Source of the DNA: a bacterium | GTDB taxonomy: Bacteria > Cyanobacteriota > Vampirovibrionia > Obscuribacterales > Obscuribacteraceae | DNA length: 64,000 nt | Assembly (NCBI GenBank): GCA_018062085.1 | Contig: JAGOSY010000003.1 | Span: forward strand, 261,215 to 325,214 | Direction: 5' to 3' | Part shown: piece after piece, positions 26,879 to 34,560 of the stretch | How the letters are laid out: the number at the start of each line of letters is the position of its first letter | Position numbering within the stretch: the first letter of the stretch is position 1 | Program-made: the position numbers and the translations under genes | The notes under the pieces: model-generated | What the model was told of the DNA's origin: nothing | What the model saw: only the letters and a program-made list of their open reading frames with translations | The model's database searches: none

Positions 26879-28246
26879 TTACACCCGTCCACCACCAGAT
26901 TTAAGCTGCTGATATTTCTTCATCCAACCTTTATTAAGATCCACTTGCTCATAGCCAAATCGCTCGCCATTTATGCGAACGGTTTGATTGGGAGAAACCC
27001 ACTGACGATTGGCATCATAATGGCCACCTTTAACGCCAAATCCAACTTTTCCGGAAGCATTACCAGTGGCACCGTGTATGGTGTCGGTCCCCTCTTGCCA
27101 GGCTTTATTAATAGCTTCAGCATATCTGGGATTATTTGACCGGCCCGGGTTATGAGTAGGATAGTAACTACCGGTTAGAGCTTGCATCAATGTTTGGTTG
27201 CGAGAGGCCGCTCTATTCATAACTTCTTCGGCAAACGCTAATTGCGCAGCCGGACCTTGAGAGCCCACTTCAGAATGCATTCTTCCAGCAAAAGCGGCCA
27301 TAACTCTTGGATCTTTCAACTGAGAATCAAACTGCGATCTATCTATTGAACCTGCTGGATATCTCTGTGCACTGGTGTCTCTGGGTTCAGTAGTTGCATC
27401 TTTCGACTGCCTTGGCTGGGCCTGCCGGTCGCCTTCGGGTACCACTGCCTGTTTGGGCTGGGGCAGCCGCTCACCTTCGGGTACCATAGGCTGTGCTGAT
27501 TTATCTTTGCTCGGCACGTCGGCCCTGAATGCATCTGGTCTAGCTGAAACAAGCTGCGAATAACCTTTCCCCTCATAGTCGACAAAATTACCCTGCTGAT
27601 CTCGCTGCTTTTCGAACGTGCCATCGGCCTTCGCAATACCTCTTAGTGCAATTTTCTCCCGGCCATCTGCCCCGCTATCGAATAGGTGAACCATTTGCCT
27701 ATTGCCAGCCCCTTCGACCTCCAACCTTAGCTTACGCTCACTACCTGAACCATCACGATAGCTCAGACTTGTGGTGCCGGAATTGGCCAATTCACGAACA
27801 GTTGCCAGCTTCTGCTCAGCGGTTGCGTCTCTGCTGAACAGCGTAGCCGCTTTGTCTTCAGTGGTCTTGTCGGCGGCTTTGTCAGCTCCCTTCTCGCCGA
27901 TCTTGCCTTCGCCCTTATCACTACCGACCGCTGCGACTTCTGCCGCAGGAGCCGATTTGTCTCCTGCTCGCACGCTCACAGCTGCTTCGCCTGGCTTGCT
28001 CTGCTTACCGGTCAACGTATCTATCGATCCAAATTGCAGAACGCCAGAAGTGAGCGCACCTTTATCGAGCGTGGGATCACCGCCAAAATTACTCCCCCTA
28101 GCTGTGTGCCAAGCCGAATTGTCAGACAGACACTGGCGAGATATATCACCCCACTCTTGCTGCTGCGGTGGTGCGAAATTTTCTCGAGCTTCCGCCCAAG
28201 GCCTAGCCTCGCAGTGCGAGGATGAATCCAAATTACTTTTGGTCAT
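26879..28246 (-). CDS. Protein with C-terminal SleB-like cell-wall hydrolase domain
   Basis: 455 residues. The long N-terminal half (~1-290) is low-complexity and charged, with EKGADKAADK-type runs and a repeat of 'PEG(E/D)R-x-x-QP(K/R)Q'. The C-terminal ~150 residues (VMAAFAGRMHSEVGSQGPAAQLAFAEEVMNRA..., then YYPTHNPGRSNNPRYAEAINKAWQEG) fit the SleB/Hydrolase_2 fold, where the Glu of 'SEVG' corresponds to the catalytic Glu of 'AEARGE'. SleB-type enzymes are lytic transglycosylases acting on peptidoglycan. There is no signal peptide and no clear ribosome-binding site; export would need another route. The domain call is by motif recognition. Confidence 0.65.
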   Translation of the reverse strand: MTKSNLDSSSHCEARPWAEARENFAPPQQQEWGDISRQCLSDNSAWHTARGSNFGGDPTLDKGALTSGVLQFGSIDTLTGKQSKPGEAAVSVRAGDKSAPAAEVAAVGSDKGEGKIGEKGADKAADKTTEDKAATLFSRDATAEQKLATVRELANSGTTSLSYRDGSGSERKLRLEVEGAGNRQMVHLFDSGADGREKIALRGIAKADGTFEKQRDQQGNFVDYEGKGYSQLVSARPDAFRADVPSKDKSAQPMVPEGERLPQPKQAVVPEGDRQAQPRQSKDATTEPRDTSAQRYPAGSIDRSQFDSQLKDPRVMAAFAGRMHSEVGSQGPAAQLAFAEEVMNRAASRNQTLMQALTGSYYPTHNPGRSNNPRYAEAINKAWQEGTDTIHGATGNASGKVGFGVKGGHYDANRQWVSPNQTVRINGERFGYEQVDLNKGWMKKYQQLKSGGGRV

Positions 28247-28545
28247 AAATTATTGTGGTTACATTGGTAATGTATGGGGCCTAGGCAAACTTCAGAACGG
28301 CAGTATGCAGAGCTGACAATTCGACTAAGTAGGCAGACTGTATCAGCCCAGATGTGAAACTCTCGTGAAAGTTAACCTCGACTGGTTATCTATTTTTCAA
28401 GTGTTCTCTCAAAATATCTCTAACATCAAGAATAGCACCATATACAGTGGCGTACAGCCACCGAAAGCAGGTATTAGGTCTATAGATTGATTGAACTAAA
28501 AATTCATTCGCCTGAGGTGTATAATCAACAGATTATTCACACGAG
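28247..28545. other. Intergenic region between divergent genes
   Basis: About 300 bp between the minus-strand SleB-like gene and the plus-strand exported protein. A consensus-like TATAAT lies at 28520-28525, about 20 nt before the first ATG of the latter; no -35 element at the proper spacing is clear. I see nothing else. Confidence 0.45.
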
Positions 28546-29181
28546 ATGAGAAATAGCATGAACTCCAAACCTTACGTCGCCTCCGCCAGACATCTAACTG
28601 CTCGCGGCAATAGACTGGCAATCGTTGGACTTATCTTGTTGGCAACAAGCTTACCTCTGCAGGCTGCAATTGCTACTGACTTCACATCACCAGCAGTAGA
28701 CTCTCAGACAACTGGTCAATTGCTAGCACAAGCCCAAAACACTTCTCAAGATCAGAAAAATTGGGATGCTTACAGCAGAAGCAAATACTCTTACACAGAT
28801 GCTTCAGTACTGGCCAAGTTCTGGAAGCAAAATATTGGCGAGGCGAAGTCGCGCATCGGCTCGAAACTGCTGGCGGGCCCCATGGGTGAAGACACATTGG
28901 CCCAATATATGGTTGATGCAAGAATTGCAGCTCTGGGGGCCGTCAACAGCAATCAAGGCCTGACCTACTGGCAAGATAGCAGTCATACCTATGATGACGC
29001 TGTCGCGTTGGCAAAGCTTTGGGGCGAACCTAGCCCTTGGGAGGCAAAAGTCAGAGTAGAAAGAAATCTGATTCTAGGGAACGAGAAAATTATTCAAAAT
29101 TCAATCGAACTCGCCAAGAAAGACGCACAGGGTTCACATAGTTCAAACGGTTCGCAAAATTCAGAGTCATGTGGCCATTAA
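28546..29181 (+). CDS. Exported protein with two internal repeats
   Basis: 211 residues (207 from the ATG at 28558; neither start has a clear ribosome-binding site). A signal peptide covers ~1-45 (core IVGLILLATSLPLQA). The mature protein has two related ~40-residue units: WDAYSRSKYSYTDASVLAKFW...EAKSRIGSKLLAG and YWQDSSHTYDDAVALAKLW...EAKVRVERNLILG. Each is a 'Y-(S/T)-Y-x-DA-x-x-LAK-(F/L)W' helix followed by 'EAK-x-(R)-(I/V)'. It is probably a periplasmic helical-repeat protein. Its function is unknown. Confidence 0.75.
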   Translation: MRNSMNSKPYVASARHLTARGNRLAIVGLILLATSLPLQAAIATDFTSPAVDSQTTGQLLAQAQNTSQDQKNWDAYSRSKYSYTDASVLAKFWKQNIGEAKSRIGSKLLAGPMGEDTLAQYMVDARIAALGAVNSNQGLTYWQDSSHTYDDAVALAKLWGEPSPWEAKVRVERNLILGNEKIIQNSIELAKKDAQGSHSSNGSQNSESCGH

Positions 29182-29184
29182 AAG

Positions 29185-30207
29185 CTATTTTGCCTTTCGG
29201 CCAACAAACTCAAGCAAAGTATGCCTGAAGCGATAGAGCAGCACGCAACCCATAATGACACTTAAGATCAAGACCACTACTGAAACGCACGTTACTGTAA
29301 TGGCAGCCACTAATAATTGATTGAGCTGCCGCAGAGAATCGCGCACTTCAGAAAGGGGCTGATTGACACCGACGATGGGCTCACGCAGCTGATGCATTTG
29401 CTCACTTAGGCTATCGAGCCGTTGATGCATTAGCACCACCTTCTCTTGCACCGTCGTCATCTTATCAATGACACCGCCCATTTGACCGTGAACACCAGAA
29501 AGTGGCAAGGTGACAGCAACCATTGGCGACTTCAAGCCATCCAGCGGTTTCTGCAACTCCCGCATCTGTCTGCTGACAATACGCACGTCATCGCGCACTG
29601 CAGTTACTTCTTTGAGATCTTCTCGCAGTTTCGAAAGTTGTTTCAATTCGCCATGCACGCCAGCTACAGCAGGCGTGATCTCGCTTAATTTCTCAAGGTC
29701 AGCGTTAAGTCTCGTCAAGTTTGTGTTCAGACCAGCAAGCTTGTCCGACATGGAGCCGATGGTTGCCTCCACACCGGTCATGCTACTTTCCATTTTAGTA
29801 AAGGCCGGCTGCAAGCCCTCCATGGGCCCCTGTAACCTTACTAAGTTCTCCTCTAAGTCTTGCGCTTCACGCCGAAGCTTCCATACTGGGCGAACCAATC
29901 TCTTGAGCGGATGAAAACCAGTAATGGGTTTATCCCAATCCTTCGCTTTGATTTCGGCCTCTCGTTCGGCTTTTGATGGCTTTTTAGAGACCTTGCCCTT
30001 TAGCTCCTTGCGCATTTCAATTTTGCCTACCGGAGCACTTTGTTCAGTGGGGGCAGCCGCAGCCTGAACAGCAACAGGGGTAGGAGTTGCCTGAACAACA
30101 GCAGGGGTCGTAGTTGCCTCACCTGCAACAGGCGCATCAGCCCGCGCCGATGACGTCGCCATCACAAGACTGATACCTAAGATACTGAACAACCTGACAG
30201 AAATCAT
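29185..30207 (-). CDS. Exported coiled-coil protein with C-terminal membrane anchor
   Basis: 340 residues from the ATG at 30207 (GAGGA 4 nt upstream; the TTG one codon earlier is not needed). The N-terminus is a signal peptide (~1-23, ending ARA-DA). A Thr/Pro/Ala-rich linker with TPAVVQATPTPVAVQ and a basic KKPSKAERE stretch precede a long coiled coil (~110-295) with heptad Leu/Met/Val (for example LAGLNTNLTRLNADLEKLSEI). A single TM helix (~303-327) anchors it, leaving a short basic cytoplasmic end. It could be a periplasmic spacer or tether protein. No family is recognised. Confidence 0.75.
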   Translation of the reverse strand: MISVRLFSILGISLVMATSSARADAPVAGEATTTPAVVQATPTPVAVQAAAAPTEQSAPVGKIEMRKELKGKVSKKPSKAEREAEIKAKDWDKPITGFHPLKRLVRPVWKLRREAQDLEENLVRLQGPMEGLQPAFTKMESSMTGVEATIGSMSDKLAGLNTNLTRLNADLEKLSEITPAVAGVHGELKQLSKLREDLKEVTAVRDDVRIVSRQMRELQKPLDGLKSPMVAVTLPLSGVHGQMGGVIDKMTTVQEKVVLMHQRLDSLSEQMHQLREPIVGVNQPLSEVRDSLRQLNQLLVAAITVTCVSVVVLILSVIMGCVLLYRFRHTLLEFVGRKAK

Positions 30208-30308
30208 CAATCCTCAAGTAGCTAGAGGCGCATCATATTAGCAGAAACGAAACTAACAAGTCAGTCAGTACCCCGTTGTTCCCCTTAGGTTGAGATAGAG
30301 AGCCGCCA

Positions 30309-31664
30309 TTAACCCACTATTGATGATTCAGTCGCGAGCCTGCCACTTTGGCAAGCATCTGTAAACAGCTTATAATCAGACGCAGTAACGTCCGCATATG
30401 AAAGTGCAAACTCAGACATTGAATTAGCAAACTTGTCGCTTTTACCAATATAGCCGGCTATTGCCTCTGCCTCACCAGATTTTGCGTGGGCTTTCGCCAG
30501 CACTCTTCCTGCGAAATTACTTAACTGCAGCATTGTGAACTTATTCCATCTCGCAGGATTTGGCGACATCTTCACGTCTCTTAGCTGGCGAACGAAGAAT
30601 TGCCGTTCTCTTGCTCCTTCAGCCCAACCAAGAAACATATCGCTGGCCGACTGCATGATGCGCTGCCCGACCACAACGCGCTGACCACTATTCTGAAATT
30701 TACTAGCCGCAGTATACGGCTCCAATACTGACTTTCGCGCCTCTTTCACTTGAAGAACAAGGAAGTCATCATTGGCACCAACGAGGAGCAGCACCGCACA
30801 GAATGTTCCTACACTGCCAGTACCAACAACCTTCATGGCGACGTCAACTAAGTCGAAATGCCCAAGTAGTCCAGAGCGATCTGGAGAGAGAGACTCAAGA
30901 TATTGCTCATAGGCCTCATGAACCTTTATCGTCAGCTCTGGCGCATGATAGAGCAAAGGGGGCATTTCTTTAAAGCGCCAGCTGCCATTACATTCTTCAA
31001 TTAGTTTTTTCTGCAAAGACTCAGGAGAAGACTTGGTAATCTCTTTGTTCAACATCTTGCGGCGCCTTGCTGCTAATTCGTGATCTGCACTGTCGATAAA
31101 CGACTGATAGTCAATCTTTGAATACCAAATATCAAGCAATCTCGCTTTGGCATACTTGGCCATCTCAATCTGATATGACTGGGCCATTTCAAAGGCAGCC
31201 TTCTGACATGTCTTGCTTGACATAGCAATAGAATTTCCTGCCAAAACTAAACTTGCAACCAGCCGTTTTATATCCCATTCAAATGGTGCAGGGTGGGTTT
31301 CATCGAAGTCGTTTAGGTCGATAATTATATTGCGCTCTGGTGTGGCAAAACCACCGAAATTTAGTACATGACAGTCACCACAACATTGCACAATCACTCC
31401 TGAGCTTACCTCGGCAGCTAAGTCAGCAGCCATTACTGAGGCAGCACCCCGGTAAAACGTAAAAGGAGAGATCGACATTCGACTGTGCCGGATAGGCACC
31501 AGAGCTTGAAGCCGCCCCTCATTGGACTGCTCAATTATTTCTATCGGATCACGCCTGGCATGGCGACCAGAGCTAGGCAGATTTGTAGCCGAATGAGTTT
31601 TCGCCTCACCTCTCGGAACTTTCCCCGCAGCCGGCTTTTTAACTTTATCTTTTGTCTTGGTCAT
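30309..31664 (-). CDS. DUF2252 family protein
   Basis: 451 residues, full length for DUF2252. Characteristic blocks are present: R-HSRMSISPFTFYRGAASVMA near residues 58-78, CGDCHVLNFGGFATPER (~95-111), DLNDFDETHPAPFEWDIKRL (~115-134) and, further on, VVGTGSVGTFCAVLLLVG and VGQRIMQSASDMFLGW. The family has a kinase-like fold with conserved GDxHxxN and D-D-FD pairs similar to aminoglycoside-phosphotransferase relatives; its function is not established. A Lys-rich tail precedes the core at the N-terminus. AGGAAG precedes the ATG. It is cytoplasmic. Confidence 0.93.
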   Translation of the reverse strand: MTKTKDKVKKPAAGKVPRGEAKTHSATNLPSSGRHARRDPIEIIEQSNEGRLQALVPIRHSRMSISPFTFYRGAASVMAADLAAEVSSGVIVQCCGDCHVLNFGGFATPERNIIIDLNDFDETHPAPFEWDIKRLVASLVLAGNSIAMSSKTCQKAAFEMAQSYQIEMAKYAKARLLDIWYSKIDYQSFIDSADHELAARRRKMLNKEITKSSPESLQKKLIEECNGSWRFKEMPPLLYHAPELTIKVHEAYEQYLESLSPDRSGLLGHFDLVDVAMKVVGTGSVGTFCAVLLLVGANDDFLVLQVKEARKSVLEPYTAASKFQNSGQRVVVGQRIMQSASDMFLGWAEGARERQFFVRQLRDVKMSPNPARWNKFTMLQLSNFAGRVLAKAHAKSGEAEAIAGYIGKSDKFANSMSEFALSYADVTASDYKLFTDACQSGRLATESSIVG

Positions 31665-31880
31665 CTAAAGTTCTTCCTCACGCTGCATTAAACAACATGG
31701 TCTTATCTTAGTTTAGCAAGCCCAATCTAACGAGAAACTATCCAGTAACTTCGATATTATCTAAGTTACTGGATAAAGTTACACAGTTGCCAGCGACTAC
31801 TTGCCAGCGAAACCTCGCCGTCTCAGCCAAACCACATACAAAAGAATAAATGAGAGCAGCCAAAAGTCACGTGGAGGCAG

Positions 31881-32123
31881 GTGAAAAACAAATTCTTCCC
31901 CACCTTCAAGAGATATATAGGCGCGACGGTGAAGCTTTTAGTACTTACCATCTCATTCTTTGGCGTAATAACGTTGACAATATTTGGAGCCTACAGCGCA
32001 TACAACGCAGTGACAGCAGCCTACAAGAAAATCAAATCAGATGTTATGAAACAATACGCCGGCTTCCAAGAAAATGAAACCTCGAAGAAAACAAAAGGAA
32101 CGACAAGAATCATCAGGGGGTAG
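31881..32123 (+). CDS. Small single-span membrane protein
   Basis: 80 residues from a GTG at 31881 with a near-perfect GGAGG 3 nt upstream. A basic N-terminus (KNKFFPTFKRYIG) leads into one TM helix (~15-40, rich in Leu/Ile/Val/Phe) and then a polar, strongly basic tail (KKIKSDVMKQYAGFQENETSKKTKG). Orientation by the positive-inside rule is ambiguous. The ribosome-binding site and composition argue for a real gene. The function is unknown. Confidence 0.6.
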   Translation: MKNKFFPTFKRYIGATVKLLVLTISFFGVITLTIFGAYSAYNAVTAAYKKIKSDVMKQYAGFQENETSKKTKGTTRIIRG

Positions 32124-32193
32124 CGACCCCAAAAGCAAAAACGCAAAAGAATCATATTAAAGTACAGGCACACTAATTCAGAAAATATAGAGC

Positions 32194-32232
32194 CAGTCGG
32201 TAAGGCCCTTCTATACGGGACCTTGCTGACTG
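32194..32232. terminator. Hairpin between convergent genes
   Basis: A stem CAGTC...GACTG extends to ~15 bp with two G-T pairs and one bulge, capped by TTCTATAC. It ends right at the stop codon of the minus-strand gene and follows the small membrane gene on the plus strand, so it may terminate both. There is no long T-tract on either side. Confidence 0.55.
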
Positions 32233-33192
32233 TTACTTCTCGCCCGCTAGTATCACATCCGCAACAATTTCTGCGATTCTAGCCGAAGCCAGCGGCTCTG
32301 ATAGTTCGTTGTACCGAGAAATATTATCCAGCCAAGCATATAAAGTATCAAGTGTAAGAACTTGCCGCACAGCCTTCAAAAACTCTTGAGTATTTGCCAC
32401 CGGTATTAGTGGCGCTGCTTTCTCCAGTGTCCAAGAATCAAGCCACTTTATATCGATGGTTGCCTTCTCGATATCTTTGAAATGCGGTGACTCAGAGGTA
32501 AGAATCTCATACGAACCAGCAAGCCAAGCCAACAGATGCGCTTGGAAATAGGCTGATTTGATAGCGAAAATGGATTCCACCCAAACAGCGATTTCTTCGC
32601 CTTCTAGATAGGTCAAGCAAAAGAAAAGGGAAGCACTTATGGCTCCGCTACACGAGGGCCAGAGAGATCCATACGCTTCAAAGTCTTGGTACTGAGCACA
32701 AATACTTTCCCCATCTTCATCCCAGAGAGATGGCATCATAATAGCCTTGCCTAAGGTTTCGAGCACATCGCGACGAAATCCCTCGTACTCTCCGTGAAAA
32801 CCTTCACAGTACACCCGGAAGAATGTGGTGAAAGTTGATTCAATCAGAAAATGAAATGCGTGACTCTCATCACCTCGAACAATTAGGCCGGGTAGCATGT
32901 GCCTAAACCAAACACGCCAACTCTCAACAGCCTCTGGTATATCATGAAAAGCCAGTAGTCCAGTTGTGGCTTCAAACAGAACGGTATGTAAAAACGATGC
33001 GGGTATCGCTGAAATGGGCTGGTCAATAAGTTCAGTGTACATTCTTCGCTGCGGGCTCAGAAACCACGCCTCACCGGGAGGTACTGCTGGGCGAGGGGCG
33101 ACCTTAAGCAAGCGTTCAAGCGCGGCCGCGGAAGGTCCGACACCGGGTTCCCAGACGTATAGCCACGATTTATTAAGGGAGTGCTCAACCAT
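32233..33192 (-). CDS. Protein of unknown function
   Basis: 319 residues, soluble, no signal peptide or TM helix. It is rich in Trp, Phe and Glu (for example SWRVWFRHMLPGLIV and FRVYCEGFHGEYEGFRRD) and mostly helical. No motif or family is recognised. The ATG has no good ribosome-binding site. It is monocistronic between a terminator hairpin and a divergent small membrane gene. Confidence 0.7.
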   Translation of the reverse strand: MVEHSLNKSWLYVWEPGVGPSAAALERLLKVAPRPAVPPGEAWFLSPQRRMYTELIDQPISAIPASFLHTVLFEATTGLLAFHDIPEAVESWRVWFRHMLPGLIVRGDESHAFHFLIESTFTTFFRVYCEGFHGEYEGFRRDVLETLGKAIMMPSLWDEDGESICAQYQDFEAYGSLWPSCSGAISASLFFCLTYLEGEEIAVWVESIFAIKSAYFQAHLLAWLAGSYEILTSESPHFKDIEKATIDIKWLDSWTLEKAAPLIPVANTQEFLKAVRQVLTLDTLYAWLDNISRYNELSEPLASARIAEIVADVILAGEK

Positions 33193-33339
33193 AGCTTCTA
33201 TAGTAGCTTACAGGCCTTAAGGGGGTGGTTTAGGAAAAGGATCATGCCCTGAATATTAACGGAGGGTAAATGCTACCATCAACCAATCAAGCTGTGCCTG
33301 GTAGAATCAAGAGACAAAGTGCTCACAGGTTTCGTCCCA

Positions 33340-33720
33340 ATGCCAGATGAGAAACAAGCCCCAGAGCCTGCCAGATTCGTGAAAGTCGAAAGCACGTTCA
33401 ACAACGGCGCAATTGAAAAAGCTACTAACGAGCTGAGACTTGAGACCTACAAACAGATTCAAAATTGCTTCTTGGGCTTATGTATGTTCTTCGGTCTTAT
33501 TACCCTTCTAATGCAGCAGACCGATCTACACAAACAGATGACATTGGTGAGACAAACGCTTTTGCGTGCACCTGAAGACGCACACACAATCAGTCGACTA
33601 GCGGCACTAAATACACAACTGGACCAAATGCCAGAGGCAGAATTACTTTACAAGCCAAATCAGGCGCTTATTAAGAAATACAATCAAGCGCCAGACGAGT
33701 CTTCCGCACATGCCAGATGA
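33340..33720 (+). CDS. Small membrane protein with N-terminal MPDEKQ segment
   Basis: 126 residues from the ATG at 33340; a GTG at 33319 could add 7 residues. The N-terminus MPDEKQAPEPARFVKVEST is polar, followed by one TM helix (~47-66, FLGLCMFFGLITLLMQ) and a helical C-terminal part whose Gln/Leu spacing suggests a coiled coil. The last codons overlap the start of a short frame that repeats the MPDEKQ beginning (33710-33817). It is co-directional with the next two membrane-protein genes. The function is unknown. Confidence 0.6.
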   Translation: MPDEKQAPEPARFVKVESTFNNGAIEKATNELRLETYKQIQNCFLGLCMFFGLITLLMQQTDLHKQMTLVRQTLLRAPEDAHTISRLAALNTQLDQMPEAELLYKPNQALIKKYNQAPDESSAHAR

Positions 33721-33817
33721 AAAACAAGACCCATGCTCTGGGTTGGTTAAAATTGCCAGCAAGCATCAGTGTATTCTAGGGAAAATAAAGACGCCCTCTA
33801 AATGCATAGCGAATTAG
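33710..33817 (+). pseudogene. Truncated duplicate of the preceding gene's 5' end
   Basis: A 35-codon frame starting inside the stop region of the previous gene (ATG at 33710). It begins MPDEKQDPCSGLVKIASK, mirroring MPDEKQAPEPARFVKVEST of the previous product, and the DNA around both (tgccagatgaaaaacaa against tgccagatgagaaacaa) is nearly identical. After ~18 codons the similarity ends and a stop follows. It is best read as a partial tandem duplication that decayed. It may still be translated as a short peptide coupled to the stop of the first gene. Confidence 0.5.
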
Positions 33818-33852
33818 CCGCTGGCTGAGGTAAAAGAACGGCAACTGAACTA

Positions 33853-34461
33853 ATGAACAACAAGAACACACGCAACCTTCTGGTCCTGCTTGGCACCTAC
33901 TCCCTCATCTTCATATCCTGCCTGCTACTCGCATGGTACGCTATTTCTGGCAGCACCTTTCGCGCGATTTTCTTTATTTTACAAGGCTATACGAGCCACT
34001 TCGCGGCCCAGGCCTTCGCCTCAGCTGGCTTAAATTCAAATGCCATTTTCCTTCAGGAAAGTTCCATCAGCGCATATCAACAGTCTAATGCCAATCTGCC
34101 GTGCGAGCCGCTTAGGGCTCTTGAATGTGATGAAATCAGGCAGTTGACTAACATGCACCTCAAGTGGAAGAATCGCACGGAGGCTTTAGCATCAGCAAAA
34201 CGATTTGAGGATAACGTACGCCGGCAACTCAACACCGAAACGCCCCACAGTGATCGTTGGAAGTGTTCACTGTCTGAAATCTTATTGTTCCAAGCACGTA
34301 TTCTAAACAACGATAATCAAAAGAAAGCGGCAATAGCTAAGTATCGCGAATCAATCACAATCAATCAAGCTTTGACTGACGAGAATCACACAAACACCAG
34401 CACAGAAAGTCAACTTCTTTCTGCGCGCAAGGAACTCGCTGAACTAACCAAGGATCAATAG
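33853..34461 (+). CDS. Membrane protein with helical (TPR-like) extracellular or cytoplasmic part
   Basis: 202 residues. One or two hydrophobic segments lie at ~8-55 (LLVLLGTYSLIFISCLLLAWY and FRAIFFILQGYTSHF). A mostly helical soluble part follows with TPR-like features (WKNRTEALASAKRFEDNV; QKKAAIAKYRESITINQAL). The ribosome-binding site is weak. It is co-directional with the small membrane gene before it and the large membrane protein after it, suggesting one transcription unit of unknown role. Confidence 0.6.
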   Translation: MNNKNTRNLLVLLGTYSLIFISCLLLAWYAISGSTFRAIFFILQGYTSHFAAQAFASAGLNSNAIFLQESSISAYQQSNANLPCEPLRALECDEIRQLTNMHLKWKNRTEALASAKRFEDNVRRQLNTETPHSDRWKCSLSEILLFQARILNNDNQKKAAIAKYRESITINQALTDENHTNTSTESQLLSARKELAELTKDQ

Positions 34462-34494
34462 AATCATCGCCACTAAAAAGGCAGCTCTCTCATC

Positions 34495-34560
34495 ATGTCG
34501 AAATTAAGACCTTTAGCCTGGGAATATAGAAACAGCTATTACGTGACCTGGGATAGTTAG
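34495..34560 (+). other. 21-codon frame ending in an in-frame TAG directly before the next gene
   Basis: ATG at 34495; the product starts MSKLRPLAWEYRNSYYVTW and ends at TAG (34558-34560). The very next codon, TTG at 34561, continues the same frame into the large membrane protein. The residues look like a real N-terminus. It may be a leader peptide with re-initiation, or the true 5' end of the gene cut off by a nonsense change. Confidence 0.4.

Noticed and set aside
27771..28316. 181-codon plus frame opposite the SleB-like gene
   Set aside because: Ser/Pro/Ala-rich shadow of a low-complexity coding region on the other strand.
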